DNA from: Tretioscincus oriximinensis
Taxonomy: Eukaryota > Chordata > Lepidosauria > Squamata > Gymnophthalmidae
Reading direction: 5' to 3'
DNA: 64,000 nucleotides
NCBI GenBank assembly: GCA_022410635.1
Contig: JAJVDF010000216.1
Span: forward strand, 1,695,800-1,759,799
The notes under the pieces were generated by a model. It did no database searches. It worked only from the letters and a program-made list of their open reading frames with translations, and was not told the DNA's origin. This document shows, in pieces, positions 20,830 to 31,786 of the stretch (positions are counted from its first letter, which is position 1; each line of letters begins with the position of its first letter). The translations under genes were made by a program, and so were the position numbers.

Positions 20830-21682
20830 TTAATCCTCAGTGGGAAGTAGAGCAAGTCCATCCAGAGCAGCAAACCCAGATGCTACTGGGGCTGCTTACA
20901 TCAGATTTGCCACACAGCTGCAAATGAGAAGGGGCATCTGGCCAGTCAACATCATTTTCATGCATGGTTGAAAATGGCAAAATTGGTGNATCCTTCTCAT
21001 TTATGAACATGGCTCGGAATGACTTAAACCAATGGCTGCTTCTGTTCCTACTGGCGGGACATGACAACAGAGGTTAGAACTGGAGGGGGTTTGCTCACTC
21101 AGGTTTAGGATTCCAGATTTTGGGAGAGCAGCATCAGAAGCAGTTACTGGTCCCATGTTTTTGGGTTGCTGCATGTGACAGCTCTAGTATAGCTTAATGT
21201 CCTTTTAAAAAGCCCAAAATAACTCAGCTGTAGATGTTTCTTCTTAAAAGCTGGCCAGATGTGTTTCAATTACACTCTATTCATCAGTATTCCTCAATAT
21301 TCACTGGTCCTCAAAGGTATGAAATAATCACAATGAATTCCCATATAAATGAGTAATAAGTAAAAATAAAAAATGACAATCTGAACATAGTTTTAGTNTT
21401 GAAAATAAGTGCACTGAATATTTGACTTGTCAAAGGTGGGTGCACAGAGACAATATCCCAGACCATATAATCCAAAAATGAGCATGATGATCCTATTCCT
21501 TTGTGTGGGATGACAAAGAACTCCAACATCAAAACTCCTGGCTTAAGGAAAGGTAAATTCCTAAAGCTAGGAATCAGGACTCATCTGATCTTACCTTCAT
21601 TTATTCAGGAATAATTTTGCTACCATTTCCCTCATGGTGGTACACATAAAACAAAACAAAAAAATTATAATCCAATGCAAGA

Positions 21683-21853
21683 TAGGGTCCCCATATCTGG
21701 AATAGATTTTTGTACCTTGAATGAGTATTAAAAAATAATATTTTCCTTCTAGGTGCTGCAGGCAGTAGAAGCTACCCCTAGTGAAAAGTCATCTCTTCTA
21801 GAGCCATTAAATGTCTAAAGCTCTATCCCAGATTTTATGTGGCAATGCTAACC
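21683..21853. repeat. Palindromic repeat family B copy, internally rearranged
   Basis: Left ATAGGGTCCCCATATCTGGA, right CTATCCCAGATTTTATGTGG and CAATGCTAACC, with GGTGCTGCAGGCAGTAGAAG between. Confidence 0.45.
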
Positions 21854-21949
21854 TAACACCAAACCCAAACAAAATTATTTCCAACAATAATCTATTTACA
21901 AGGATTGCACTAAATATCCTCAAGATCTAGAAGGGTTGTGTATCTTGTA

Positions 21950-22485
21950 GCTAGGGCCGGATATGGGGTATATGATTCCCCTGGGCTGCAAAATATTTTA
22001 CGCCCTTCCTGAACACTTCTAGGTGGGACAGGAAGTGATGTCATTTCTGGGGCAGCACAGGAGGTGATGTCATTTCCAGGGTGGGACAGGAAGTGATGTC
22101 ACTCTGGGTGCTATTCTCAGAAGCAGATTCCGAAAGTGACATCATTTTCTNTATGATCTNTGTCTCTCATTCTCAGCTGCCTATGCAGGGGCTGTGGTAG
22201 GAGCCCGGGGCAGACAGTCAAAGCAGCACATAGACAGACAGGTGGCTGTGCATGCAGAGCAGAAGAGCAGCAGAGCAACAATACAATGGTGAATGGTGGT
22301 TGTGGCTCGTGGTGATGTCTAGGACTTGTGCAGTACATGTCTGCTGCTGCTGGGATCTGCCCAGTAGACGCAACTGGGAGAAATTCAAATTTAAATGGCT
22401 GGCAATTTGCCGCCCCCAATAAATAGCCACTAAACTGCCGCCCAAGGCTTTAGCCCTTGTAACCCCTGCCCAAGGTGCAGCTCTG
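21950..22485. repeat. Unclassified interspersed repeat with 29-bp tandem core
   Basis: Starts CTAGGGCCGGATATGGGG and ends near GGTGCAGCTCTGCTCATAG; base composition differs from the flanks. Three 29-base units carrying GGAAGTGATGTCA or GGAGGTGATGTCA start at 22031, 22060 and 22089. DNA-transposon origin is likely, but I could not find a target duplication. Confidence 0.45.
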
Positions 22486-22499
22486 CTCATAGCCCTTCA

Positions 22500-22690
22500 G
22501 AAACTAACAAAAGAAAAGGTAGGCAGCATGAGCTTTTGTAGACAAAGCTATTTCTTCAGATGCTAGGGACCAACTTCTAGGGACAGACTTTATAGAGTAA
22601 ACTGAGTATTGGGAATAATAAAGGAATATAAATGTGGTGTGGATGATTAATGATTTCTGAGTAGAAGAAAAATGTATAACTACCAATGCT
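22500..22690. repeat. Family C repeat copy
   Basis: AAACTAACAAAAGAAAAGGT, AGCATGAGCTTTTGTAGACA, AGATGCTAGGGACCAACTTC. The same order occurs at 17095–17183 plus 17622–17700, and inverted or partial at 27225, 27840, 46930, 56590 and 60735. Confidence 0.55.
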
Positions 22691-23180
22691 GTGCTAGATT
22701 TTCTGGACCTAGACTAGTACAGATATTTATTTGAAATCTACTAAATGAACGCAAATATTTTTGGTGGTATTTTTAGCTTTCTATATTTTTATTGGTTTTA
22801 TTGATGTTATTATTGCACTTTGTGACTTCTGTTTGCAAACAAAATTGAAATATTTAAACAAATCAGTTGAATAAGCAAAAACAATGGGCACTTAGGATCA
22901 AAATCTTGCGTAAGACTAATTCCAATCAATCCCNCAAGCCATTGAATAAATTTGTTTTAACTAGATATCAAAAAGTGTTTGGCATAGGTGACTGATGAAT
23001 TTATATGGTGAAGTTATTCCAAAAACTGTTTGCAATCACTCAGAATACCTTATTTCAGCAGTTGTCTCATGGGTATCATCAAGATATGATATTTCTAAAA
23101 AGAATAATAGAACTTCCTCTAATTCCTGGGATTCAAATGAATGAGGTGTGTGCAACTTGTATCCATCTAAATCCTTACAG
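22691..23180. other. SDR intron 3, end part, no recognised element
   Basis: AT-rich intron. It ends in acceptor aatccttacag at 23180. No repeat or gene supported. Confidence 0.4.
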
Positions 23181-23363
23181 ATGCAATGAAAGCCTCAGTA
23201 GCTGCTCGTATTGTCAATGTGTCCTCCTTTCGACATTATCACGGGGAAGTGAATCTCCAGTTCTTGAATGGAGCTGAGCAAGTGAAATATAAAACTTATG
23301 ACAGCACCAAACTTCTGAATGTGGTCTTCACTGTAGAGCTGGCTCGGAGGCTGCAGGGGACAG
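23181..23363 (+). CDS. SDR (DHRS13/RDH-like), exon 4 with catalytic Ser-Tyr-Lys
   Basis: Acceptor ccttacag, donor GGGACAG|gtgagt; 183 bases, phase 1 at both ends. Codes residues 168–228. RIVNVSSFRHYHG contains the catalytic Ser183, and YKTYDSTKLLN contains Tyr207 and Lys211 in YDSTK, the YxxxK motif. ELARRLQGTG closes the exon. Ser is usual at the second position of the motif in RDH11–14 (YxxSK); here it is Asp-Ser-Thr, a modest variant that keeps both catalytic residues. Confidence 0.94.
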
Positions 23364-24290
23364 GTGAGTACAGGAATGTTTGAAGTAAAGCAAGTTGGCA
23401 AAGCGCTTAATCCAGCCTTTTGCTTGTCTGGGAATACTGGTCTCAATTGATCCAACTACTGGTCTCATCTCTCTTAAACTTTCATAAAGGAAACTTCCTC
23501 CAAACTAGGAAACTGGTAAAAAGAAAATTGAAAGGGGATGTTGCAAGTCCAAAATGCAAAGAGACTACAGGATTTACAAACACAACAATGGATGCTGAGG
23601 TAGAATGCATTCTTAAAATAAAAAATGGATTGACAAGTCCAAATGGACCCTAATATGGCTTACAAGTGCAGTAAGAGACCCCATTAAAACAAGAAAAAGC
23701 TTGCTTTTAAAAAAAGTAAAGCTTGTCCTAATGACAACAGAAAAGAATACGAATTCTGGCAGAAGAAATACAAGGTTGTAATCAGATTTGCTAAGAAGGA
23801 CTTTGAGAAAATAATTGCTAAGAACATACCAATAGAGGAAATCCAACCAGAAAGCAGTTGGATGTCTAGGACTAACCAGATTGCAATATCTAGATTTCTG
23901 CAGCCTTGAAAGATATGATTGAAATGTATAATTTATGCATTGTGCAGAGAAAGTATAAAAATATTCATTCTACTGTCAGACAGCACTAAAACTGAGGATG
24001 AGAATAGGGCTGATCCCTCTGCTCTGTGGCAGCCCTTCAGATCTTTGTAGGCAGTTACCATGACTCCTCTCAATCTTCTCTATTGCAGACTAAACTTCCC
24101 TAGATCTTTTAGANTTTACTCATAGGACCCATTTCTTATGCTCTAAATTTCCAAGCAAACCATCTGGCTTTGGGTGTGCTCTAGCAAATGTTTAGTGGCC
24201 TAATGTGACCCGGGCTCCCTTGTTCTCTGGGCTGATGAAGTAGAGCCTCCTCAGATCTTGACATGAATCAGCTGCCACTTTACTCTGCAG
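23364..24290. other. SDR intron 4, mostly unresolved
   Basis: Around 24000–24130 there is a decayed minus-strand CR1 block (CTGATCCCTCTGCTCTG, CAGTTACCATGACTCCTCTC). The rest shows no recognisable element. Confidence 0.4.
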
Positions 24291-24397
24291 GGATAATGGT
24301 GAATGCTGTGAGCCCTGGTGTGGTCAGGACAAACATCATGCACAACCATAATGCCTTCTATCGCCTTCTTTTCTGGCTCAGTGCGGTCTTTCTCAAG
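24291..24397 (+). CDS. SDR (DHRS13/RDH-like), exon 5
   Basis: Acceptor ttactctgcag, donor CTCAAG|gtgagt; 107 bases, entering in phase 1 and leaving in phase 0. Codes residues 229–264: IMVNAVSPGVVRTNIM with the SPG-x-x-x-T loop that contacts the cofactor, then FYRLLFWLSAVFLK, a hydrophobic lid segment as in RDH and DHRS13 proteins. Confidence 0.93.
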
Positions 24398-24667
24398 GTG
24401 AGTTTGTGCGGCAGCTGCTGTTGGGCCTTCAGAACACTGCAGATTGTGAAAAGAAGGGCCAGTATAAGAAAAGCCTACTAGCAGTACTCAAAGCATCCTT
24501 CTTTCTATAGACTGGATTATATTCTTTCCTGGTTGTTGCAACAGAACCCTTACTGTTTTCTGGGGCTTGTGCGTGAGAAAATCAAAGAAATGAGGAAGTG
24601 CATAGAGGTTTCTGAATGCATAGAAAAAATAATGGTTGGGATGGGTAAAGTAAATAGAGAAATAATA

Positions 24668-24745
24668 TACTTCTCAAAACAATTAAGGGAACACTTTAAC
24701 ATAACAGTGTATGTTAAAGTGTTCCCTTAATTGTTTTGAGCAGTA
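24668..24745. mobile_element. 78-bp Tc1/mariner-type palindromic MITE
   Basis: TACTTCTCAAAACAATTAAG at the left and its near-exact inverse at the right, with TA at 24666–24667 and 24746–24747. Each arm is about 35 bases (inner part AACACTTTAACATA), leaving a loop of only a few bases. Twin of 19496–19573. Confidence 0.85.
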
Positions 24746-24749
24746 TATT

Positions 24750-25375
24750 TTTGATTAACAATGCCAGGCCCAAAGGGCATTCTATGATAGGCAGAAGAGC
24801 TAGGACAGATACGAGAGCATATTATTTTGACCAGAAGGTCACTGGTCTATGGATTTCACTCCCAGAGGAGTTGATAGTAATTAGAAACTTGTATAGCTTT
24901 AAGATAGGACAAGACAAATTCATAGAATCCAAGTGTATCAATAGCTGTTAGGGTAGATATCCTGATACTGCCTCTAGATTGGAGCCACAGACAGTATCCT
25001 TGAAGTATCATTTGCAGGGAGCTGAGATCAGGTTACTTTTTTTGTCTTCTCCTTCTGCTTGAGATGCCCAGGAGCAATTGGTGGGCTACTTTATGAGACA
25101 AAATGTTGGATTTGATGAGCAGTGGCCCGTTCTCTGTATCTAGGAGGTAAATCATGCCTTCACTCTGGGTTGATTCTCATTGGCCGCAACAACAGAAGCC
25201 CCACCTTATTGAGAGACTTAAAAGCACCTATCGGCAGCCATATTCCCAGTCCTTCTGGTGGTGTTAGAAAGAATGGGCATGTTTTACCTCCTAGATCCTA
25301 GAACACCACCCCACAGGTAGGTATGATGACGGGGTGTTCTTATTCACTAGGGCTCTTTTTATGTTCCTATGTCAA
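24750..25375 (+). repeat. CR1-type LINE 3' end
   Basis: GGGCATTCTATGATAGGCAG, AGACAAATTCATAGAATCCA, GGTGGGCTACTTTATGAGAC, and ACTAGGGCTCTTTTTATGTT. About 200 bases near 25150–25320 do not fit the consensus and may be an insertion. Confidence 0.6.
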
Positions 25376-25593
25376 TACTTGGCCCGTTTCTCATACATGA
25401 TCTTTGCAGGGTCAGTATAATGCTATATGTATTTAGCAAAAATGGCAGGTGATGCTCTCAGCAGAGCCAGTTTGTAAGGGATTCAAATTCTCCCTCCTCA
25501 GTATTTAAGGAGCAGGAAGAACCAACCACCCTTGTTTTGCAAGTGACCTATAGATGCATATTACACAAGTTGAACTCTATAGACCTTTTAAGG

Positions 25594-25782
25594 TAGGGTT
25601 ACCAGATAAAATCCAATGGTATAAAATCCAATGATATAAAACCTTTAATGGCTGTAGAAAAGAGAACTTTTCACCAGGTGCTGCTTCTAATGCTTGCAGC
25701 ACCTGGGAGGGGTGGGGGAAAGCATTTTTTCACACTCATTAAAGGTGTAAACTTCCATCCAGCATTTTATCTGTTACCTCTA
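25594..25782. repeat. Palindromic repeat family B, well-preserved copy
   Basis: Left TAGGGTTACCAGATAAAATC, CTTTAATGGCTGTAGAAAAG, CTTTTCACCAGGTGCTGC; right GCAGCACCTGGGAGG, CACTCATTAAAGGTGTAAAC and CATTTTATCTGTTACC. A short block AAAATCCAATGnTATA is duplicated in the left arm. Confidence 0.75.
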
Positions 25783-25907
25783 CTTTGGGGTCAACAGGAC
25801 TTTAAGGGTCNGCTCATTTTTAGTATTTCACTGAACACTTGTATTCATTTCTGCTCAAGATCATCTTCCCGTTAATTGATACAAGGGCATTTGGGGTTTC
25901 TAGAGAA

Positions 25908-26067
25908 GGGTTACCAGATAAAATTCCGGGATAGAAATGTACACCTTTAATTGCTATAGAAGTGAGGACTTTATACCAAGTACAATTTCTAATTTCAGCA
26001 GAAACTGGTGGGGAAAATCACTTTCTTTGCTAAAAGTGTAAACTTCTATCTGGTAGCCATATTCTAG
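25908..26067. repeat. Palindromic repeat family B, second copy in tandem order
   Basis: GGGTTACCAGATAAAATTCC, GGATAGAAATGTACACCTTT at the left and AAAAGTGTAAACTTCTATCT, GGTAGCC at the right. It lies 125 bases from the previous copy, in the same orientation. Confidence 0.7.
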
Positions 26068-26204
26068 AGTGAGAAAGTCTGAGAGCCCTCCCATTAAAAT
26101 CCAAAACAACTGGAAGCATAACTGCAATATTTCCCTTTCCCTTCCTGCCACAATTCCCTCTGCTTCCCAACTTGTAACCCTACTGATCTCTTTTATGTCC
26201 CCAG

Positions 26205-26477
26205 ACACCCAGGGAAGGAGCTTTTAGTACGCTGTTCTGTGCCATATCAGAGGAGGCTGAATGCATCTCTGGCAAGTACTTCGACAGCAATTGCCACCTG
26301 ATGCTACCTCTGCCACTTGCTCGAGATGCTGCAGTTGGAAGCAAAGTCTGGGATGCTTTGGAAAAGCTGTCAGGCCTTAAAAAAGGGGAAAGAAGAGGTG
26401 GGGGGCACCTGGAAGAAGGAAGCCAATGCATGACCCTTTTACCCAAGATTTTGAATGAGTCAGGAGGGGCTGCATAA
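26205..26477 (+). CDS. SDR (DHRS13/RDH-like), last exon
   Basis: Acceptor tatgtccccag at 26204; 90 codons to TAA at 26475–26477. Codes residues 265–354: TPREGAFSTLFCAISEEAEC, ISGKYFDSNCH and VWDALEKLSGL. The pattern SGKYF-x-x-CH followed by ARDAA and a W-x-A-x-x-x-L-x-GL helix is close to DHRS13 as I remember it (SGRYFANCHVEEV, RLWEASKRLAGL). The last 30 residues (KKGERRGGGHLEEGSQ onward) are low-complexity and have no family match. A possible ATTAAA signal is at 26498–26503. Confidence 0.92.
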   Translation, partial: TPREGAFSTLFCAISEEAECISGKYFDSNCHLMLPLPLARDAAVGSKVWDALEKLSGLKKGERRGGGHLEEGSQCMTLLPKILNESGGAA

Positions 26478-26503
26478 ATCAAGGCCTTGCAGAGACCATT
26501 AAA

Positions 26504-27030
26504 TTTTTACCATAATCAATGCAAATGTGGAAAATTTTTGGATGGCCATTCAAGCCATAATTGATATTATAATGAGGCAATCCAGGATTTGGAATATTGA
26601 AAAGTTGCTGTTTAAACAGACCTCAGTTCAAGGTTTATCTGCACAGGACAAATTCTTGTATGAAAGATTAATAACAGTGGTGCACTTAACAAGAACTCTG
26701 AGGTGGAAGGATCAGGAAAAATAGTCCATTCAGCAATGGCAGAAAAATGTTATTGAATTAATGAAATTTAATCTGATTAATGAGAAGAGACGTTATTACA
26801 ATGGTCTAACAATGGAAATGGTGATACGTCAAAATTGTTACAAATTAACTACATACACTAAGAGGAGAGGTACATATTCAACTTGGAAAATTATTTGTAC
26901 AGAAATATTTCCTTTGATGCAGAATATATTATAGTTTAATTTCAGGGGTTAGGGTGGGTGGGTTATATGTGATTTATGTTTGCTTTGTTATGTATATATT
27001 GAAAAAGTAATAAAAAATTACGGAAAAAAA
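26504..27030 (+). repeat. L1-like LINE 3' end
   Basis: Decayed frame with LYERLITVVHLTRTLRWKDQ and an untranslated end GGGTGGGTGGGTTATATGTG, finishing AAAAAGTAATAAAAAATTAC. The overall style is that of L1-type ORF2 C-terminus and 3' end in reptiles. Confidence 0.5.
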
Positions 27031-27224
27031 AAGAATCAACGCAAATGTAACATTAAAAATAAATATAAAATTTCCTATCACTTGAGGCCATTTTAACCCT
27101 ATTTAAATATATTTGTACTCTTTTTGGTAATTCATGCTCTGTTTTTGCACCTATTTCTAAACTAATAAATTCTCTCAAATTTCTATTTACTCTTGAAATT
27201 ATTGTAGTCCTGTTGTATGGCATA

Positions 27225-27440
27225 AAGACTAACAAGAAAAAGTAATTTCAAAAAAAATATTTATGTTAATCTCCATATCAGAGTCTGCCAGGAAAAAGGG
27301 AGACATCATTACTTTCTGTAGACAAGTTTATTTCTTCAGATCTTAGCCCTTGACTGGCAAAGCAGACTTTTCTACAAAAGCTGATACTTCCTCTCTTTGT
27401 TAGTCTCTAAGATGCTATGTGATCCCCTTGGCTAGATGAT
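27225..27440. repeat. Family C repeat copy
   Basis: AGACTAACAAGAAAAAGTAA, TCTGTAGACAAGTTTATTTC, TTCTACAAAAGCTGATACTT and TTGTTAGTCTCTAAGATGCT. Another piece is at 27840–27940. Confidence 0.5.
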
Positions 27441-28499
27441 ACCAGTGGGAAATCTAAACTCAGTCTTATCTTCTGGCAGGGACGTACTGATCCTTTATTG
27501 GTATACTACATTCTTTCTATCTGTTTTAATCTCATTTTTATGTGGTTTTATTGGTGTAATGTACTCTGAGACCTCAGAAGTAAGATGAAAGATTTAATAA
27601 GCAAAAAATATGTATGCCAAAAAGAAATTGAACAGCACAATAAGCAAAAGTGAAAGTAACAGCTTAAAATTCAAAAGAAATGGAAAAGCACTTTCTAATT
27701 TGAGAAAAGCCATCAAAGGAACAAGTCTGAAGGTGGAAAGGATCAGACTGATGCTGTAATATGTTAAGATTTTTATTCAACGACAAACTGGCATCAGCCA
27801 ACAATGCTACCTACCTTTTTTCTGGTCAGCATCCATGGTGTTATAGGATCTCCTTGCTAGAACATCCCTCCATCTAAAGATGCAGGCTTGTTTACGAAAG
27901 CTCATGATGCTGATTTATTTCTTGTTAGGTCCTAGTCATCCCTCTTTAAGGAGGATTAAGGGGAAATGGAGGTGGTCCATAAAGGGTATCAAAGAGAATG
28001 GATGACTTGGTCCCTTTGATTAAGAAAATGAGGTTGATCTCTGACCAAAACCAGAAAGCAATAACCAAAGTCCTTTATCAAGATTTTTCACTGAGTGACT
28101 TTTTAATATTTTTATTGCTAGAATATAAAGTTAAAAACGGAGCAGAGGAATGAAGATAACAAAACAGAACAGTAAAACTGAAACTAAATCACAAATGCTA
28201 AACATTCCAATACATGTACGAATGAAGGCAACTATTTTTATGGAATGGATTCTGAAAGAGGCAAACATAACGGTTTGATCTGATAGGAAGTATTTGCCAT
28301 ACATGCTTGACATACTGCATTTGGTTAAATAAATAAAATAATAATAATACCATCCCACCCGCCACCCACATAGTCGGTTGGAATTACCGGTAATTATTTT
28401 ATACAAAAAGATTTAGCTCCATGAACGACAATACAGAAGCATAAAAAATTTGGTTCTAAGACATCAGACTGTAAGCAATGGGTCTGCCATTTTGTTGGC

Positions 28500-28960
28500 T
28501 AGGGTGGTTTCAGTTGCAGGTCAATTGATTTCAGCCTTTTTCCAATAAGAGATCAAATTTCATAAAGTCCACCATATAACCTGTCCATTTTATGTGATCT
28601 TTCCATCCTCTGGCCACTATCAAATGACCAGCTGCAATCGCATACTTGACTAAAAAATTATCTTCAATAGACAAATTCATCAAACAAACTTCATTAAATA
28701 TCCAAACGACAAGGGATGATTGTAATATAATATTAGCATATGCCCACATATGGATATAGTATCCTTGAACTTGACATCCATGCCAACATGTTGGGGGTAT
28801 TCCAATCATGAAAGACAATTGTGCGGGAGACTTGTACCANCTTGAAATTAGTTTCAATTTGGTTTCTTTTCATTCTATTATCTTTAACCTATATATGTAT
28901 AACTATATATAATATTTAATTATATGCAAATTTAGAATAAAAAATATTTGAAAAATATCT
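28500..28960 (-). mobile_element. L1-like LINE, end of ORF2 (minus, broken)
   Basis: A 108-codon minus frame (28857 down to 28531) reads WYKSPAQLSFMIGIPPTCWH then CQVQGYYIHMWAYANII and VARGWKDHIKWTGYMVDFMK. WYKSPAQL and CW-x-C followed by HMW are the zinc-knuckle-like C-terminal end of L1-type ORF2. The related copy at 43100–45180 carries KGWKEWDKWTIDEWTTYMID. Confidence 0.65.
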
Positions 28961-30420
28961 TAAACTTTANTTCATTTCTTAATCCACTGTGACCAATAAT
29001 TCTGAATTTGTGGAAATTCATCATTCTAGCATTCTTTCAATAAACTTACATTTTTATATTCATTAACAATTATAAATTGTCCTTACAGATTTTCTTTCTC
29101 CTCTCAACTTCTTAACTATAATTTCTTCCAGTTCTGATGTTACAATGTATTATTTATCTCTTTATAATTTATTTTCCCTTTTTAATTTTTTCCCTTTTGT
29201 GGATGTTGTTTATTTCAAGTTTGTATGTCATTATTGTGTTTGTTTGTATTGTTTTGTATATGATATTAAAAGTTCAATATATATATTGAACTACTGTGTT
29301 TGGTAGCACCCAATAAGTAATTTAAAAGGCATTTTCCCTGGTGTAGTCCCTGAAAATTAACTGTGTCACAAGCATTTGGGGTAATTCCCAGATTCCCTGG
29401 AACATCCATAAATTTTAAAAACTGGGTTTGGCAACCTATTTCTGCACTGTGACAGAACTAAAGGAAATGGCTGCATGATACATGTATGTGTAAGCAATGC
29501 AGAAAGGTGCTACCGAAGGAGACAAAGCTTACCTGCCAGCCTCTGCTGCCCCAAGGACCAAAACCAAAACGAGTATATCAGCACCACAGCCCACTGCAGT
29601 NGACCAGGCAGTGCCCATGCCTGTCACATTGCTCCCACTCCAGGGTCACTGGAATAGGCACAGAAGTGTTGAGGCCACTGATGACAGGAAAAATGGCACC
29701 TGTTAAGGTTCTGCTGCAACCATCCCACCTACTGTCTGACATATCTGGCAGACAGTAGTGCCATATCTGAGAGGAAAAGGAAGTGGGACAGGATAGGAGT
29801 AAGGTAAGAAAGGAGGAGAGGCATAGCTTAGGTGAAGTGACTTCTGAGGTTCCGAAGGTACCCTTTTTAAAATGTGATACCCTAACCCTGGGTTATCAAC
29901 ATTTATTGATATGTATTGTACAATATGCTGCCACCTTATGGTACAGAAATTGGTTTAGAGAAAATTAAAGCATATAAAATCAAGTATAAAATCTCTATAA
30001 AAACATTTTTAAAAATTACATTTACAAACCAATCAAAGGCACTGCATGGAAAGGANGTTGAACAAAAATATGTTGTTTTTTGAAAATGGTCTTACATTTA
30101 GTGAGTATTTAATACCACAGCACAAAAGGCCCTCCTGACAATGGTACTTTTGGTAGATGGCACTAGCAGAAGATCTGCCTTAACAAGTCTCCAGAATCCA
30201 GGGAAGTTACTTAAGCATGAGATTGCCTTTTAGATTTCCAAATCTGAAATAGTTTCAAGCAATTTTTTTATCACTACCAGGAATATACCCAGTCAATGCT
30301 TGACAGGCAAGGTGGCACTGATATTCTTCAGGGGCAATCCAGGTATTGCAGTAGTCTATTGTTGGAGCCTCAGCTGACAGGAATTCTTAGACACTGAGGC
30401 CACAGAAGGAGGAGGTTTTT
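28961..30420. other. Intergenic, mostly AT-rich, nothing firmly recognised
   Basis: 29475–29758 has overlapping plus-strand open frames of up to 90 codons (e.g. CHSRVTG, KMAPVKVLLQ) with GC content above the surroundings. Neither splice context nor a known protein supports a gene; a decayed retroelement gag-like piece is possible. The rest is AT-rich. Confidence 0.3.
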
Positions 30421-30440
30421 ATGCTTGGCTTTTCTCAACT

Positions 30441-30747
30441 GGAAGAAGAAGAAGAACTGGGTTCTTATACCCCGCTTTTCTCACCTTTCAAAGGGACTCA
30501 AAGCGGCTTACAAGGGTATTTTTGCCCGAAGGCTGACATTCTATCTTCCCCACCAGGCTCTGGTGGTTCCCATGTATCTACCTGCAGTCAATTGCAATTT
30601 CTTGCAATTCATGCTTTCGAATAGCTGGGTTGGCTAGAGCTACAGGCTAGTGGAAGGTGCTCACCCCTCCCCATATNCCACACAGGGCTTCGAAACCCCA
30701 TCTCCCAGACGAGAGACGAATTCCTAAGCAACTGAGCTATCCGTGCC
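30441..30747 (-). repeat. tRNA-derived SINE with (TTC)n tail, complete (minus)
   Basis: On the minus strand it starts at 30747 with GGCACGGATAGCTCAGTTGC, an A-box-like tRNA head, followed by the B-box-like GGTTTCGAAGCCC. The body is about 200 bases and the 3' part AAGCCGCTTTGAGTCCCTTT ends in GAACCCAGTTC(TTC)n at 30441. RNA polymerase III promoter boxes inside the head are diagnostic of a tRNA-type SINE. Confidence 0.8.
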
Positions 30748-30960
30748 TGCTGAAGGGACCCAAAGTGGTTTCCATAACCTTCTGTTCTTCTCTTCATAAC
30801 AGACGCTTTGCCTAAAGGGGACATGAGCTAAAGCAGTCAAACCCCCATCATTGCTGCTGCCGCCACAGATCCTTAAGAGAGTGGTAAGCTCTGGGAATGG
30901 TGGTAACTGTAGTGCAAGCATGAGTGTAAACTTGGAGAATGGGATACTCATTGTGAGTAA

Positions 30961-31190
30961 GCGAAGAAGAAGAAGAAGAAGAAAAGAAGAAAAGAAGAAG
31001 AAGAACTCAGTTTTCATACCCCAATTTTCTCCCCTGAAGGGACTCAAAGTGAATGACAAGGATATATTTCACATAAAGGCTTCCATTCTATCTTCCCCAC
31101 CAGACTGTGGTGGTTCCCATTTATCTACTTGCCATCTGTTGTAATTTCTTGCAATTCATGCTTTCTAAAAGCTGGATTGGCTTCAAACAA
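30961..31190 (-). repeat. tRNA-derived SINE, 5'-truncated (minus), with long (GAA)n
   Basis: Same body (CCCCACCAGACTGTGGTGGT, TTTCTTGCAATTCATGCTTT) as 30441–30747 without the tRNA head. The polypurine run of GAAGAA units at 30964–31006 is its expanded tail. Confidence 0.75.
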
Positions 31191-31786
31191 CTTTAAGTTG
31201 CAACCTTCTATACTGAGTTGTACACATACTCTGTATATATTTATGTTACCGTATGGCGTATCTGAATGCCACTAACTGTACAAGGGGAGCTACTTTGCCT
31301 GTCTGTGGGATGTTATTTTACTGTACCATTAGTCACTGAGGAAGATCGTGTTTTGTGGATGGTCGAAATATATCTTTCTACAATAAGACCTTGGGACCCA
31401 CTTAAATATTTCTCCTCATATTCATATGGACATTCATTTAAACATTAACTTTTACCTTTTGTATTTTATGGACTTTTTATATTTGCCCCAAAGTGATATA
31501 TTTAGCTTTTACGTGTTGTATGTTGCATATTATATATAGACATTGCTTTGGTCCTGTTTTCCTTTTTCTGACGTTGTGGTTTTCCTGGAGAACTTCTTTA
31601 GTTTGGGGAATATTTCTGTTTAACTATAGCATATAGCAAACAAAGATGCTCTGCACAACATCAAATATAAACAGTGACCCCTGCAGAATAACCTAAGGTA
31701 ATAGCAACACATGTATTAAAAGATCAAATAAAAGGTGAAATGCATGAGTTGTTGCTCTCCGAATATATACTTCTGTCCACCTAATA

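Noticed and set aside
30680..30747. A possible tRNA gene on the minus strand
   Set aside because: The head of a tRNA-derived SINE, with the SINE body attached and other copies present.
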